NCBI GenBank assembly: GCA_021772915.1
Contig: JAJFLB010000063.1
Coordinates: 1 to 64,000 of the forward strand
Source of the DNA: Gammaproteobacteria bacterium
Lineage (GTDB): Bacteria; Pseudomonadota; Gammaproteobacteria; Xanthomonadales; SZUA-36
Direction: 5' to 3'
DNA length: 64,000 nucleotides
Below the pieces are notes generated by a model. It saw nothing but the letters and a program-made list of their open reading frames with translations, was not told the DNA's origin and made no database searches. Made by a program: the position numbers and the translations under genes. How positions within the stretch are numbered: position 1 is the stretch's first letter; each line of letters begins with the position of its first letter. This document shows positions 53,501-60,903 of the stretch, in pieces.

Positions 53501-54271
53501 TCAATCCCCGGGCAAGAACCGCCAGCCGGTAGAGGTCTGCACGGGTTCAACCGGGCACTCGTACAGCTTTTCGAGCTGGTCCTGGTTGAGCAGCTCGTCA
53601 GCCGTTCCTGCCTGCCAAACGCCGTTCCCGAACAGCATCAGGATGTGACTGCAATAACGGGCTGCAAGGTTCACGTCGTGCAGGGCTGTCAAAGCGCTGC
53701 GGCGTGTCTCGCGGACCTGTTGCTCGACCCGGTCCATGATATGGATCTGGTGTTTCATATCGAGGTGGTTGGTGGGCTCATCGAGGAGCAGAATCCGGGG
53801 CTCCTGTACTATCAATGAAGCAAAAGCCAGACGCCTCGCTTCACCCCCTGAGAGACCGGTGACACTGCGAGATTCAAACCCCTCCAGATCGACTTCGCGA
53901 ATGGCTTCCAGGGCTTTTTGCCGGTCCTTGATGCCTTCCCGCTGCCAGTGGCCAAGATGTGGGTGGCGTCCGGTAAGCGCGGTCTCCAGCACACTTGAGT
54001 CGAACACGTAGGCGGTGTGCTGTTGTAACATGCCAAGCAGACGTGCAATGGCTCGACGTGGCAGTTTGTCTATTGCACGTCGTCCCAGCACGATCTTTCC
54101 GGCGTCAGGCGTAGTTAACCCTGCCATACACTTGAGCAAGGTCGTTTTGCCAATACCGTTGGGACCCAGCAGACCCCAAAATTGTCCGGGCGCAAGATCA
54201 AGGTCCAACCCACTGACGATGCATTTGCCTGCAATACTGACGTCCAGTGACTTGCAAACGAGATTCGTCAC
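53501..54271 (-). CDS. ABC transporter ATP-binding protein (BtuD/FecE type)
   Basis: Powers import of cobalamin or ferric siderophore together with the permease next to it. The 256 residues contain Walker A GPNGIGKTT (about 36-44), Q-loop LQQHTAYVF, signature LSGGEARRLAFA and Walker B ILLLDEPTNHLD, with the switch His in LHDVN. Its GTG start adjoins the permease stop (TAG-GTG). The phrase TALTGRHPHLGHW resembles vitamin B12 importers. No periplasmic binding protein is adjacent and no cobalamin riboswitch was seen, so the cargo is not certain. Confidence 0.92.
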   Translation of the reverse strand: MTNLVCKSLDVSIAGKCIVSGLDLDLAPGQFWGLLGPNGIGKTTLLKCMAGLTTPDAGKIVLGRRAIDKLPRRAIARLLGMLQQHTAYVFDSSVLETALTGRHPHLGHWQREGIKDRQKALEAIREVDLEGFESRSVTGLSGGEARRLAFASLIVQEPRILLLDEPTNHLDMKHQIHIMDRVEQQVRETRRSALTALHDVNLAARYCSHILMLFGNGVWQAGTADELLNQDQLEKLYECPVEPVQTSTGWRFLPGD

Positions 54272-55258
54272 CTAAATACCCTTTAGCCTGGCGCGATTTA
54301 GCAATAGCAGGAAGAGTGGCACACCCAACAGTGCGGTAATCACCCCTACCGGCAACTGTTGAGGGCTCAACAATGTGCGTGCCAGTGTGTCCGACATCAC
54401 CAGGAACAGCCCGCCAAACAACATTGCCGCGGGGATGAGAATACGGTGGTCCGAGCCTACCAGTAAGCGCATCAGGTGAGGGACTATCAGTCCCACGAAG
54501 CCCACACTGCCGGCGATTGAAACAGCCGTGGCAGTGAGCACCGAGGCAAGCAGATAGATCAGCCAAAGCAAGTGACGGGTGGGTTCACCCAGAAGTCGCG
54601 CGGTAGTTTCACCCATGGCCAGCACGTTCAGGCTGCGCGCCAGACCCAGTGTCAGGATGAAGCTTGCGGCCAGGACTATCAGAGACCAGACAGGCAGTGT
54701 GGCGTAACTCAGGTCGCCCATCAACCAGAACAGCATGCCGCGCAAACTATTGTCCGGACTCAGGGAAAGCACCAGGCTGATAAGGGCGGCCCAACCTGAA
54801 GCTGTCACCACGCCGGTTAGCAGCAGCCTCGTCCCGCTCCAGGGCCCGGTTCCGCGGGCAAGACCAAACACCATCAGCACGGAAATCAGTGCCCCCAGCA
54901 GTGCCAGCCAGGGCAGGAAATTCACCGCCACACCGAAGGCCATTCCCAGCAGGGAAACAAACGCTGCACCGCCGGACACCCCAAGCACATAGGGGTCCGC
55001 CAATGGGTTGCGTAACAGCACCTGCATCAAACAACCGGATATGGCCAGCAATGAACCGACCGCCCAGGCGGCCAGTGCACGTGGTAATCGCAGACGCCAG
55101 ACCAGTTCACCGTAGGTGCTGCCGGAGTCCTGCATGGCAGCCAGCCATTCATGCCAGGCCATCGATACCGAGCCTGTTGCACTGGCAAAAAATATACTGC
55201 CAATTGAAAGTAGCATCAGTAACAACAGCAACGATCGGCGCAATCGTGTTGGAATCAT
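54272..55258 (-). CDS. FecCD/BtuC family permease
   Basis: The membrane part of the same importer. The ATG at 55258 (MIPTRLRRSLLLLLMLLSIG) is used; the frame is open a further 12 codons. The 328 residues have about ten helices. Family signatures are WRLPRALAAWAVGSLLAISG, QVLLRNPLADPYVLGVSGGA and the C-terminal GSVGFVGLIVPHLMRLLVGS, which form the coupling loops. The stop adjoins the ATPase gene's start, so they are one unit. The order permease-ATPase without a binding protein is incomplete for an importer. Confidence 0.93.
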   Translation of the reverse strand: MIPTRLRRSLLLLLMLLSIGSIFFASATGSVSMAWHEWLAAMQDSGSTYGELVWRLRLPRALAAWAVGSLLAISGCLMQVLLRNPLADPYVLGVSGGAAFVSLLGMAFGVAVNFLPWLALLGALISVLMVFGLARGTGPWSGTRLLLTGVVTASGWAALISLVLSLSPDNSLRGMLFWLMGDLSYATLPVWSLIVLAASFILTLGLARSLNVLAMGETTARLLGEPTRHLLWLIYLLASVLTATAVSIAGSVGFVGLIVPHLMRLLVGSDHRILIPAAMLFGGLFLVMSDTLARTLLSPQQLPVGVITALLGVPLFLLLLNRARLKGI

Positions 55259-55381
55259 TTTGCAGGATTGATTAACATGGCAGTACCAGTACACCAGTTC
55301 GGCTTTTTGTTAGTCTAACTTTAAAGTTATCTCAGGTGTTTCACCAGCCATGGATGTTAATAATAAAAGAATAAGGCGCTT

Positions 55382-55876
55382 ATGATCGACCCGGATGGAT
55401 TCAGACCTAATGTTGCCATGGTAATCATGAACCGGGATGGCATGGTTTTTTGGGCGCAGCGTACAAGTAGTGACGGCTGGCAGTTTCCGCAAGGTGGAAT
55501 TAATTCTGATGAAGTCCCGCGTGAGGCGATGTATCGGGAATTGTACGAAGAAACCGGACTGCAATCCGGGCAAGTCGACGTATTGGGTGCCACACCAGGC
55601 TGGCTGCGTTACCAGTTGCCCCGGCGATTCCAACGATCACAAAGCAAGCCGTTGTGCATCGGACAAAAGCAGGTCTGGTTTCTACTGAAGTTACGTGAAG
55701 ATAACGTGCAATTTAATTTCGAACTAACCAGTGAACCTGAATTCAAGGACTTTCGCTGGGTTAATTTCTGGTATCCCGCAGATAATGTCATTCGTTTCAA
55801 GCGCCGCGTGTACCGACAGGCCCTGACCTTGCTAGAGCCCATGGTGTATAAGAGTTCCGAATCTGCGCCTAATTGA
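55382..55876 (+). CDS. rppH: RNA pyrophosphohydrolase RppH
   Basis: Removes pyrophosphate from the 5' end of mRNA, which triggers RNase E decay. The 164 residues begin [20 protein letters not shown], typical of RppH. The Nudix box [20 protein letters not shown] followed by TGL is complete. The end [20 protein letters not shown] is the family's C-terminal block. ptsP and lgt often follow it elsewhere, but here iron storage genes do. Its stop codon lies inside the Fur-site/promoter region of bfd. Confidence 0.95.
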   Translation: MIDPDGFRPNVAMVIMNRDGMVFWAQRTSSDGWQFPQGGINSDEVPREAMYRELYEETGLQSGQVDVLGATPGWLRYQLPRRFQRSQSKPLCIGQKQVWFLLKLREDNVQFNFELTSEPEFKDFRWVNFWYPADNVIRFKRRVYRQALTLLEPMVYKSSESAPN

Positions 55877-55902
55877 CAATCATTCTCATTTGCATTTAGA
55901 AT
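55873..55902 (+). promoter_or_regulatory. Promoter with Fur box before bfd
   Basis: TTGACA (55873-55878) and TAGAAT (55897-55902) are separated by 18 bp. Overlapping them, GACAATCATTCTCATTTGC (55875-55893) matches 13 of 19 bases of the Fur consensus GATAATGATAATCATTATC. Fur bound with iron would block the promoter, so bfd should be made when iron is short, as in E. coli and Pseudomonas. Confidence 0.75.
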
Positions 55903-55924
55903 GTTTTCCGCACTTTAGGAAAAC

Positions 55925-56128
55925 ATGATGTACATTTGTATTTGCAATGCAGTAACCGAAGCAGATATCCGCAATGCGGCGGCCGAAGGTGTACGTAATT
56001 TGAAACAACTGACCCGGTTAAATGGTTGTGGCAGCACCTGCGGGTGTTGCAAAGAGCCGGCAGCTGAAGTCCTCGTGCAGGCGGTAGCGGAAGAGCAGGC
56101 AATACAAAACATGATCCCCGTCATGTAG
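55925..56128 (+). CDS. bfd: Bacterioferritin-associated ferredoxin Bfd
   Basis: A small [2Fe-2S] protein that passes electrons to bacterioferritin heme so that stored iron is released. The 67 residues show the BFD-like cysteine set: Cys5/Cys7 in MMYICICNAVTEADI and Cys in LNGCGSTCGCCKEP. AGGA lies about 7 bp before the ATG at 55925; the next ATG (55928) may be used instead. Its TAG stop is inside the GTAG head of a REP element. Together with bfr it forms an iron storage and release unit. Confidence 0.95.
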   Translation: MMYICICNAVTEADIRNAAAEGVRNLKQLTRLNGCGSTCGCCKEPAAEVLVQAVAEEQAIQNMIPVM

Positions 56129-56155
56129 GACCGACGCGTTCGCTCGTCGGGAACC
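56125..56155 (+). repeat. REP element after bfd
   Basis: GTAGGACCGACG-cgttcgct-CGTCGGGAACC. The GTAG head supplies the bfd stop codon (TAG at 56126-56128). The stem has CCGACG pairing with CGTCGG. Same frame as the elements at 44200 and 57427. It separates bfd from bfr and might end or stabilise the bfd message. Confidence 0.85.
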
Positions 56156-56218
56156 GAATATGTTTACGACGACTCAGCCCGTCACACCTGCTAAAATCAA
56201 TAACATGCTTCGTTAACA

Positions 56219-56249
56219 CCTTTCAGCGGGAAAATCTCCGGTTGAAAGG
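56219..56249 (+). promoter_or_regulatory. Hairpin in the bfr leader
   Basis: CCTTTCA (56219-56225) pairs with TGAAAGG (56243-56249), 31 bp before the bfr start. It could be a leader stem of the bfr mRNA; no regulator or RNA family is recognised. Confidence 0.35.
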
Positions 56250-56279
56250 CAGCTGAACATTCCATAGGAGCTCTGCGAT

Positions 56280-56747
56280 ATGAAAGGCGACCGCAAGGTA
56301 ATTGAGCATCTCAATGCTGTTTTACGCAACGAATTAACCGCAATTAACCAGTATTTTTTGCATTCCCGTATGTATAAGGACATGGGGCTGACAGAACTGG
56401 CGGATCACGAGCACGCGGAATCCCTGGATGAAATGAAACATGCCGATCAATTGATCGAGCGGGTTTTGTTCCTGGAAGGACTGCCGAATTTGCAGGATAT
56501 AGGCAGACTCAGAATAGGCGAAAACCCATTGGAAATAATCGAGTGTGATTTGATACTTGAAATGGAAGCCCTGCCGGTATTGCAGGACGCCATATCCTGG
56601 TGTGAAGAGTGCCGGGATTTTGTCAGCCGTGAGCTGTTTGAGTCCATACTTGAGTCTGAGGAAGAGCACGTTGACTGGCTGGAAACACAACTGGATTTGA
56701 TCAAGAAGACGGGTATCGAAAACTACCTACAGGCCAAGATGGGCTAA
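56280..56747 (+). CDS. bfr: Bacterioferritin (heme-type)
   Basis: Stores iron as a 24-subunit shell. In the 155 residues all ferroxidase ligands are found at the E. coli positions: Glu18, Glu51, His54, Glu94, Glu127 and His130. The heme ligand Met52 is present in SLDEMKHAD, so this is a true heme-binding form. It starts MKGDRKVIEHLNAVLRNELT, after AGGAG. It belongs with bfd, upstream, although 151 bp with a REP and a hairpin separate them, so its transcription may be independent. Confidence 0.97.
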   Translation: MKGDRKVIEHLNAVLRNELTAINQYFLHSRMYKDMGLTELADHEHAESLDEMKHADQLIERVLFLEGLPNLQDIGRLRIGENPLEIIECDLILEMEALPVLQDAISWCEECRDFVSRELFESILESEEEHVDWLETQLDLIKKTGIENYLQAKMG

Positions 56748-56833
56748 GTCGTCGTACACCATTCGCAGTTGGGGTGCTTGAGAATGGCAGCACCCAGCCT
56801 GTGTCTATGTGCCTACCGCTTCGATAAAGAAAT

Positions 56834-57385
56834 ATGTTCAGTCACACCAGCCAACCCTGCCAATTTGAAAGAGACTGCGCCGTCGTCATGATTCCTACCG
56901 GCGATGAATTGAGTTTGCCAGCAGGGACCATGGGTTATGTCACCCAGTCCCTGGGTGGGAGTTTTACCGTTTTTGTGGATGGAAACCTGTTTCGCATAGC
57001 GGGTGTGGATGCGGATGCCATTGGCAAGGAACCTGTGCTGCCGCCCAGCCTGCCGGACAATGCCAGTGATGAGGATGTTGAGAAACTGGTTTGGTTACAG
57101 ATGAAAACCTGCTATGACCCCGAAATTCCAGTCAATGTTGTGGATTTGGGCCTGATCTACTCATGTAAACTTCATCTGAATGAACAAGGCCAAAGGCAGG
57201 TGGAGGTGAGTATGACCTTGACAGCTCCGGGCTGTGGCATGGGTGAAATCCTGGTGGAAGACGTCCGTAGCAAAATTGCGATCATTCCAACCATTGACCA
57301 GGTTGATGTGGAATTGACGTTTGAGCCGCTTTGGAATTATCAGATGATGTCGGAAGCGGCGCGGCTGGAGACAGGTATGTTATAG
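56834..57385 (+). CDS. sufT: SufT, MIP18-family Fe-S cluster protein
   Basis: SufT (DUF59) supports Fe-S cluster assembly or delivery when demand is high. The 183 residues have an N-terminal part FERDCAVVMIPTGDELSLPA, then the DUF59 domain (about 88-183) with VWLQMKTCYDPEIPVNVVDL and the conserved Cys of LTAPGCGMGEILVEDV. The C-terminal DVELTFEPLWNYQMMSEAAR is the family ending. No other suf genes are here; the neighbour bfr is also iron-related. It ends just before the REP pair. Confidence 0.9.
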   Translation: MFSHTSQPCQFERDCAVVMIPTGDELSLPAGTMGYVTQSLGGSFTVFVDGNLFRIAGVDADAIGKEPVLPPSLPDNASDEDVEKLVWLQMKTCYDPEIPVNVVDLGLIYSCKLHLNEQGQRQVEVSMTLTAPGCGMGEILVEDVRSKIAIIPTIDQVDVELTFEPLWNYQMMSEAARLETGML

Positions 57386-57396
57386 GTTGGATACCG

Positions 57397-57420
57397 GTCG
57401 AGAGACTGGCCTGGGCCATG
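57397..57420 (+). repeat. 24-bp motif shared with the RAYT gene
   Basis: GTCGAGAGACTGG...GGGCCATG is the same as 417-440 with one mismatch (23/24). It directly abuts the REP pair that starts at 57421, so it may be part of the mobile unit or the sequence RAYT acts on. Confidence 0.5.
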
Positions 57421-57509
57421 ATGGTTGTAGGACCGACGAATTAATTCGTCGGGAACCTGCAAAAGCCTGAACAATTCCCGACCAGCAAGCTGGTCGGTCC
57501 CACAACCAT
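57421..57509. repeat. Inverted pair of REP elements (BIME)
   Basis: Two REP hairpins face each other. The first (57427-57457, plus) is GTAGGACCGACGAATTAATT... with a perfect 20-bp palindrome at 57433-57452. The second (57475-57503, minus) is GTGGGACCGACCAGC-TT-GCTGGTCGGGAAT. Outside them, ATGGTTGT (57421-57428) and ACAACCAT (57502-57509) also pair. The unit fills the space between convergent sufT and fadE. Such pairs are the mobile form of REPs in other gammaproteobacteria. Confidence 0.85.
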
Positions 57510-57515
57510 CATTGG

Positions 57516-59984
57516 CTAGGCGGCCTGCTCACTCACTGCCGTTCGTTTTACACTCTCACTCCGTCTCAAATAGCTGCTTTCAAACTCATCGACAGCGACG
57601 ATTTCAGCCACCATTTCACGCACAGTCTTTAGCTCCCTGGCCTCAGCCGGTGTGATAATGGACTTTGCCACAGCGTCTTCAAGCTGATTTTGTGGATTCA
57701 TTTCATCGAGCCCGCCGGCACTCTGTGCTTTTGCCAGGCGCCGCTCCAACGGTTCGGTTGCAATCACTCTGGGTAATGTCATCTCCAGCAGCCCGACCGC
57801 GTTGTCGCTATTGTCAGAAATGAATACACCGTCTGTTAACCGTGCCCGTGTTGCTGAAGGTGAGAGCAACAGCTGAGCGACTTTATGGCCAAGCCGGTCC
57901 CCCGGTGGGCGTTCATGCCGGCCCAGTGGAAAGATGACTACCGCAAGCAAAATACGTATGGCCCGACTTGGGAAGTTATCCACTACCTTGCCAAGAGCCG
58001 TCTGCATTTTATATACCGCATCGTGGAAAGCCCAGGCCAGCAACGGGTGGTCTGCAGCTGGTCGTCCCTGCGACTCAAAACGCTTGAGCATTGCCGAGCA
58101 AATATACAGTTGGCTGAGTACATCCCCAAGTCGTGCCGAGGTACGTTCCTTGTGCTTCAGTTTGCCGCCCAGTGTCAACATGATGACATCCGAAGCAAAG
58201 GCAAGGACAGCTGAATAACGTGTCAGTTTACGGTAGTAGCGGGCGGTCTTGCGGTCAGAAGGAACCACGGCGAAGTGAGCGAAACTGAGACCCAGCAGCA
58301 GGCTGCGCACAGCGTTGCTGATACTGTAGCCAATGTGAGCAAATAAATGTCGGTCAAATTCCTCCAACCCCCTGTCTTGATCCTGTAATTTGGCCGCCGT
58401 CATCTCCTTGAGAATGTAGGGGTGGCAGCGGATAGCACCCTGGCCAAAAATCATCAAACTGCGGGTCAGTATGTTGGCACCTTCAACAGTGATTCCCACC
58501 GGCACACCTTGCCAGCCCAGGCCCAGATAATTTCGTGGCCCCATGATGATGCCCTTACCACCGTGAACGTCCATTGCATCAGTAACGACCCGGCGACCCA
58601 TTTCGGTGGCGTGGTATTTGGCGATGGCAGATGGGACCGCAGGCTTTTCTCCCAGGTCCACGGCCGACGCGGTCATGCGAGATAGCGCGGAGGTGGCGTA
58701 GGTGTAAGCGGCCACTCTAGCCATGGCTTCTTCAACACCTTCAAAGCGTCCTATGGGCAGATTGAACTGCTTGCGCACACGTGCATAGGCTCCCGTTGCC
58801 AATGCGCAGAGCTTGGCTCCGCCGGTGGCTGAGGAAGGCAGGGTGATGGCCCGACCGACCGCCAAAAGTTCAATCAACATGCGCCAGCCGTGGCCGGCCA
58901 TTTTCATACCACCAACCAGCGTATCCAGGGGGACAAATACGTCTTTGCCACGTATTGGGCCGTTTTGGAATGGCACGCCCAGTGGCAAATGGCGTTGGCC
59001 GATTTCCACGCCCGCTGTGTCACTGGGAACCAGTGCCACACTGATACCAAGCTGTTTTTTATCTCCTACCAGCCCATCTGGATCATACATCTTGAACGCC
59101 AGCCCAACGATTGTCGCGACGGGTGCCAGTGTGATATATCGCTTATCGAAATTCAGACATATGCCCAGGGTTTCCTTGCCTTTGTATTTGCCCTTACACA
59201 CAACACCCGTGTCCGGAATAGCGGTGGCATCAGAGCCGGCGGTAGGACCAGTCAGGCCAAAACAGGGGATTTCCTCGCCACCGGCGAGACGGGGCAAATA
59301 ATGGTCTTTTTGTTCTTTTGTTCCATAGTGAACCAGGAGTTCCGCAGGGCCCAGTGAATTCGGCACCGCCACGGTGGATGATGTGACAGTGCAAACCGAT
59401 GAGATTTTTTGCAGCACCGCACGGTGTGCCAAAGCCGAGAAGCCGAGACCGCCATACTCGGTTGGAATGATCATTCCGAAAAATTTGTTTTCTTTAATAA
59501 AGCGCCAGACTTCGGGTGGCAGGTCGGCCAGTTCATGCGAGATTTCCCACGGTCTGAGCATTTCACACAAGGTATTTACCGGACCGTCTATGAAGGCTTG
59601 TTCGGCCTCACTCAGGCTGGGCCATTGCTGTTCCAGCAGTAAATCCCAATTCGGCTTGCCGGCAAAAAGCTCGCCTTCCCACCCGACAGTGCCCGCATCC
59701 AGTGCGACCTGTTCGGTTGCAGAGATGTCGGGTAACAGTTTGCGATACACAGCCAGCAAGGGCTCACTGAGCCAACGGCGGCGTAGCGGTAAGACATTTA
59801 ACGGCACAATGACGGCTGCCAACAATACAGACACGGTAACAACCGTCAGTGCTGAAACATTTGTAAAAAATGCAACCACTGTCAGTACTGCCACGATGAC
59901 CAGCGTCCAGTTCAGCAGGTTCATACCGATAAAGGCCGCGACGACGGATATCCCCAACAAACCAAGCACAAGTGTCCAGAACAT
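57516..59984 (-). CDS. fadE: Acyl-CoA dehydrogenase FadE
   Basis: First enzyme of aerobic fatty acid beta-oxidation; oxidises acyl-CoA to 2-enoyl-CoA with FAD. The 822 residues match the large E. coli FadE type. Three hydrophobic stretches lie at the N-terminus (about 1-62), then the dehydrogenase core: GLGFSALAHRAVLQKISSVC, CFGLTGPTAGSDATAIPDTG, and GGKGIIMGPRNYLGLGWQGV. A C-terminal DUF1974 domain closes it. A strong GGAGG ribosome-binding site precedes the ATG at 59984. It is divergent from a TetR regulator with a palindrome between them, so it is probably regulated by that protein. Confidence 0.97.
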   Translation of the reverse strand: MFWTLVLGLLGISVVAAFIGMNLLNWTLVIVAVLTVVAFFTNVSALTVVTVSVLLAAVIVPLNVLPLRRRWLSEPLLAVYRKLLPDISATEQVALDAGTVGWEGELFAGKPNWDLLLEQQWPSLSEAEQAFIDGPVNTLCEMLRPWEISHELADLPPEVWRFIKENKFFGMIIPTEYGGLGFSALAHRAVLQKISSVCTVTSSTVAVPNSLGPAELLVHYGTKEQKDHYLPRLAGGEEIPCFGLTGPTAGSDATAIPDTGVVCKGKYKGKETLGICLNFDKRYITLAPVATIVGLAFKMYDPDGLVGDKKQLGISVALVPSDTAGVEIGQRHLPLGVPFQNGPIRGKDVFVPLDTLVGGMKMAGHGWRMLIELLAVGRAITLPSSATGGAKLCALATGAYARVRKQFNLPIGRFEGVEEAMARVAAYTYATSALSRMTASAVDLGEKPAVPSAIAKYHATEMGRRVVTDAMDVHGGKGIIMGPRNYLGLGWQGVPVGITVEGANILTRSLMIFGQGAIRCHPYILKEMTAAKLQDQDRGLEEFDRHLFAHIGYSISNAVRSLLLGLSFAHFAVVPSDRKTARYYRKLTRYSAVLAFASDVIMLTLGGKLKHKERTSARLGDVLSQLYICSAMLKRFESQGRPAADHPLLAWAFHDAVYKMQTALGKVVDNFPSRAIRILLAVVIFPLGRHERPPGDRLGHKVAQLLLSPSATRARLTDGVFISDNSDNAVGLLEMTLPRVIATEPLERRLAKAQSAGGLDEMNPQNQLEDAVAKSIITPAEARELKTVREMVAEIVAVDEFESSYLRRSESVKRTAVSEQAA

Positions 59985-60070
59985 TGCTATTGACCTCCAG
60001 AAAACTGATCAGTGACTCGTATCATGCCTATTAAGACCACATTGACTGGGACTGCATTACGAAAAATATG

Positions 60071-60092
60071 TTCCATACGGTAGAGTATGGTA
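60071..60092. promoter_or_regulatory. Operator-like palindrome between fadE and the TetR gene
   Basis: CCATAC (60073-60078) and GTATGG (60085-60090) are exact inverted copies around a 6-base centre, with a further T/A pair just outside. This is the usual style of TetR-family sites. It lies 87 bp before fadE and about 100 bp before the likely regulator start, so a single bound dimer could affect both. Confidence 0.55.
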
Positions 60093-60190
60093 AAGACTCT
60101 GGTCAGAGTCAACCGTCAGCCGGTGGTATATTGCGATGCCGGTGTCGGGTATGCTTAAAGATTCTGTTAACGCAACCTAGCGTGGTGTTT

Positions 60191-60778
60191 GTGGCTCAGT
60201 CAGGAGTGAAGAAAAAGGAACGATCAACTCTCAGTGCATCGGACTGGGAGCAAGCTTCGCTGGAGTTGATTGCAGAACAAGGTATTCGCGCAGTTGCCGT
60301 TGAGTCACTCGCCCGGCGTATCGGGGTGACCAAAGGCAGTTTTTACTGGCACTTTTCAAACCACGATGAGCTGCTGAAGCGGTCGTTATTACGCTGGGAA
60401 AAGCACGATGAAGTCAACTTGCAGGCGTCTTTGGGCGCCATTGACGATCCCCGCGAAAGACTGAGGTCGTTTTTCAGACAGACCGGTCGTGAAAAACTGA
60501 CTCACGACGTTTATAGCGCATTGTGCACGGCGGCAGATCATACGCAGGTGGAGCCCCTGTTGGAAAGAGTGGCAGAACGCCGTATGCGGCACATCGCACT
60601 GGCCTTTACGGAGATCGGATTCGATGCCAAACAAGCATCACATCGCGCCCGGCTGACGTACTCGGCTTACCTGGGTTTTTTACAGCTGCAAAGACAGCAC
60701 CAGGCACCCATTCTGAGCTCCGAAGAATTTGAGGCCTACATGACCCATGTCATTGCCACGCTGATTCCTGAACGCTAG
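60191..60778 (+). CDS. TetR/AcrR family transcriptional regulator
   Basis: A 195-residue repressor with a helix-turn-helix at about 15-60: WEQASLELIAEQGIRAVAVE then SLARRIGVTKGSFYWHFSNH. A C-terminal ligand-binding helical domain follows. The start is uncertain: GTG at 60191 is used, with GTGs at 60182 and 60185 also possible, and the frame stays open to an ATG at 60068 that lies inside the presumed operator. The neighbour suggests it controls fadE, perhaps sensing acyl-CoA, but this is inference. Confidence 0.88.
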   Translation: MAQSGVKKKERSTLSASDWEQASLELIAEQGIRAVAVESLARRIGVTKGSFYWHFSNHDELLKRSLLRWEKHDEVNLQASLGAIDDPRERLRSFFRQTGREKLTHDVYSALCTAADHTQVEPLLERVAERRMRHIALAFTEIGFDAKQASHRARLTYSAYLGFLQLQRQHQAPILSSEEFEAYMTHVIATLIPER

Positions 60779-60903
60779 TGTTCCCTGCAGGTGGGAAAGT
60801 GATTTTTTTGCATTGAAAATGTACCGGTATACGGCTATTCTGCCGACCTTCAAACCTGTGCCGGACCGCAGTGACACAGACAGCGATTAAAGAGGCAAAG
60901 CGA

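Noticed and set aside
55259-55381. Cobalamin riboswitch before the BtuC-like permease
   Set aside because: The 120-bp gap is too short and shows no B12-box-like sequence or suitable folding.
60068-60190. N-terminal extension of the TetR protein from ATG 60068
   Set aside because: The added residues are Cys/Arg-rich with no TetR homology, and the ATG falls at a palindrome expected to be regulatory DNA.
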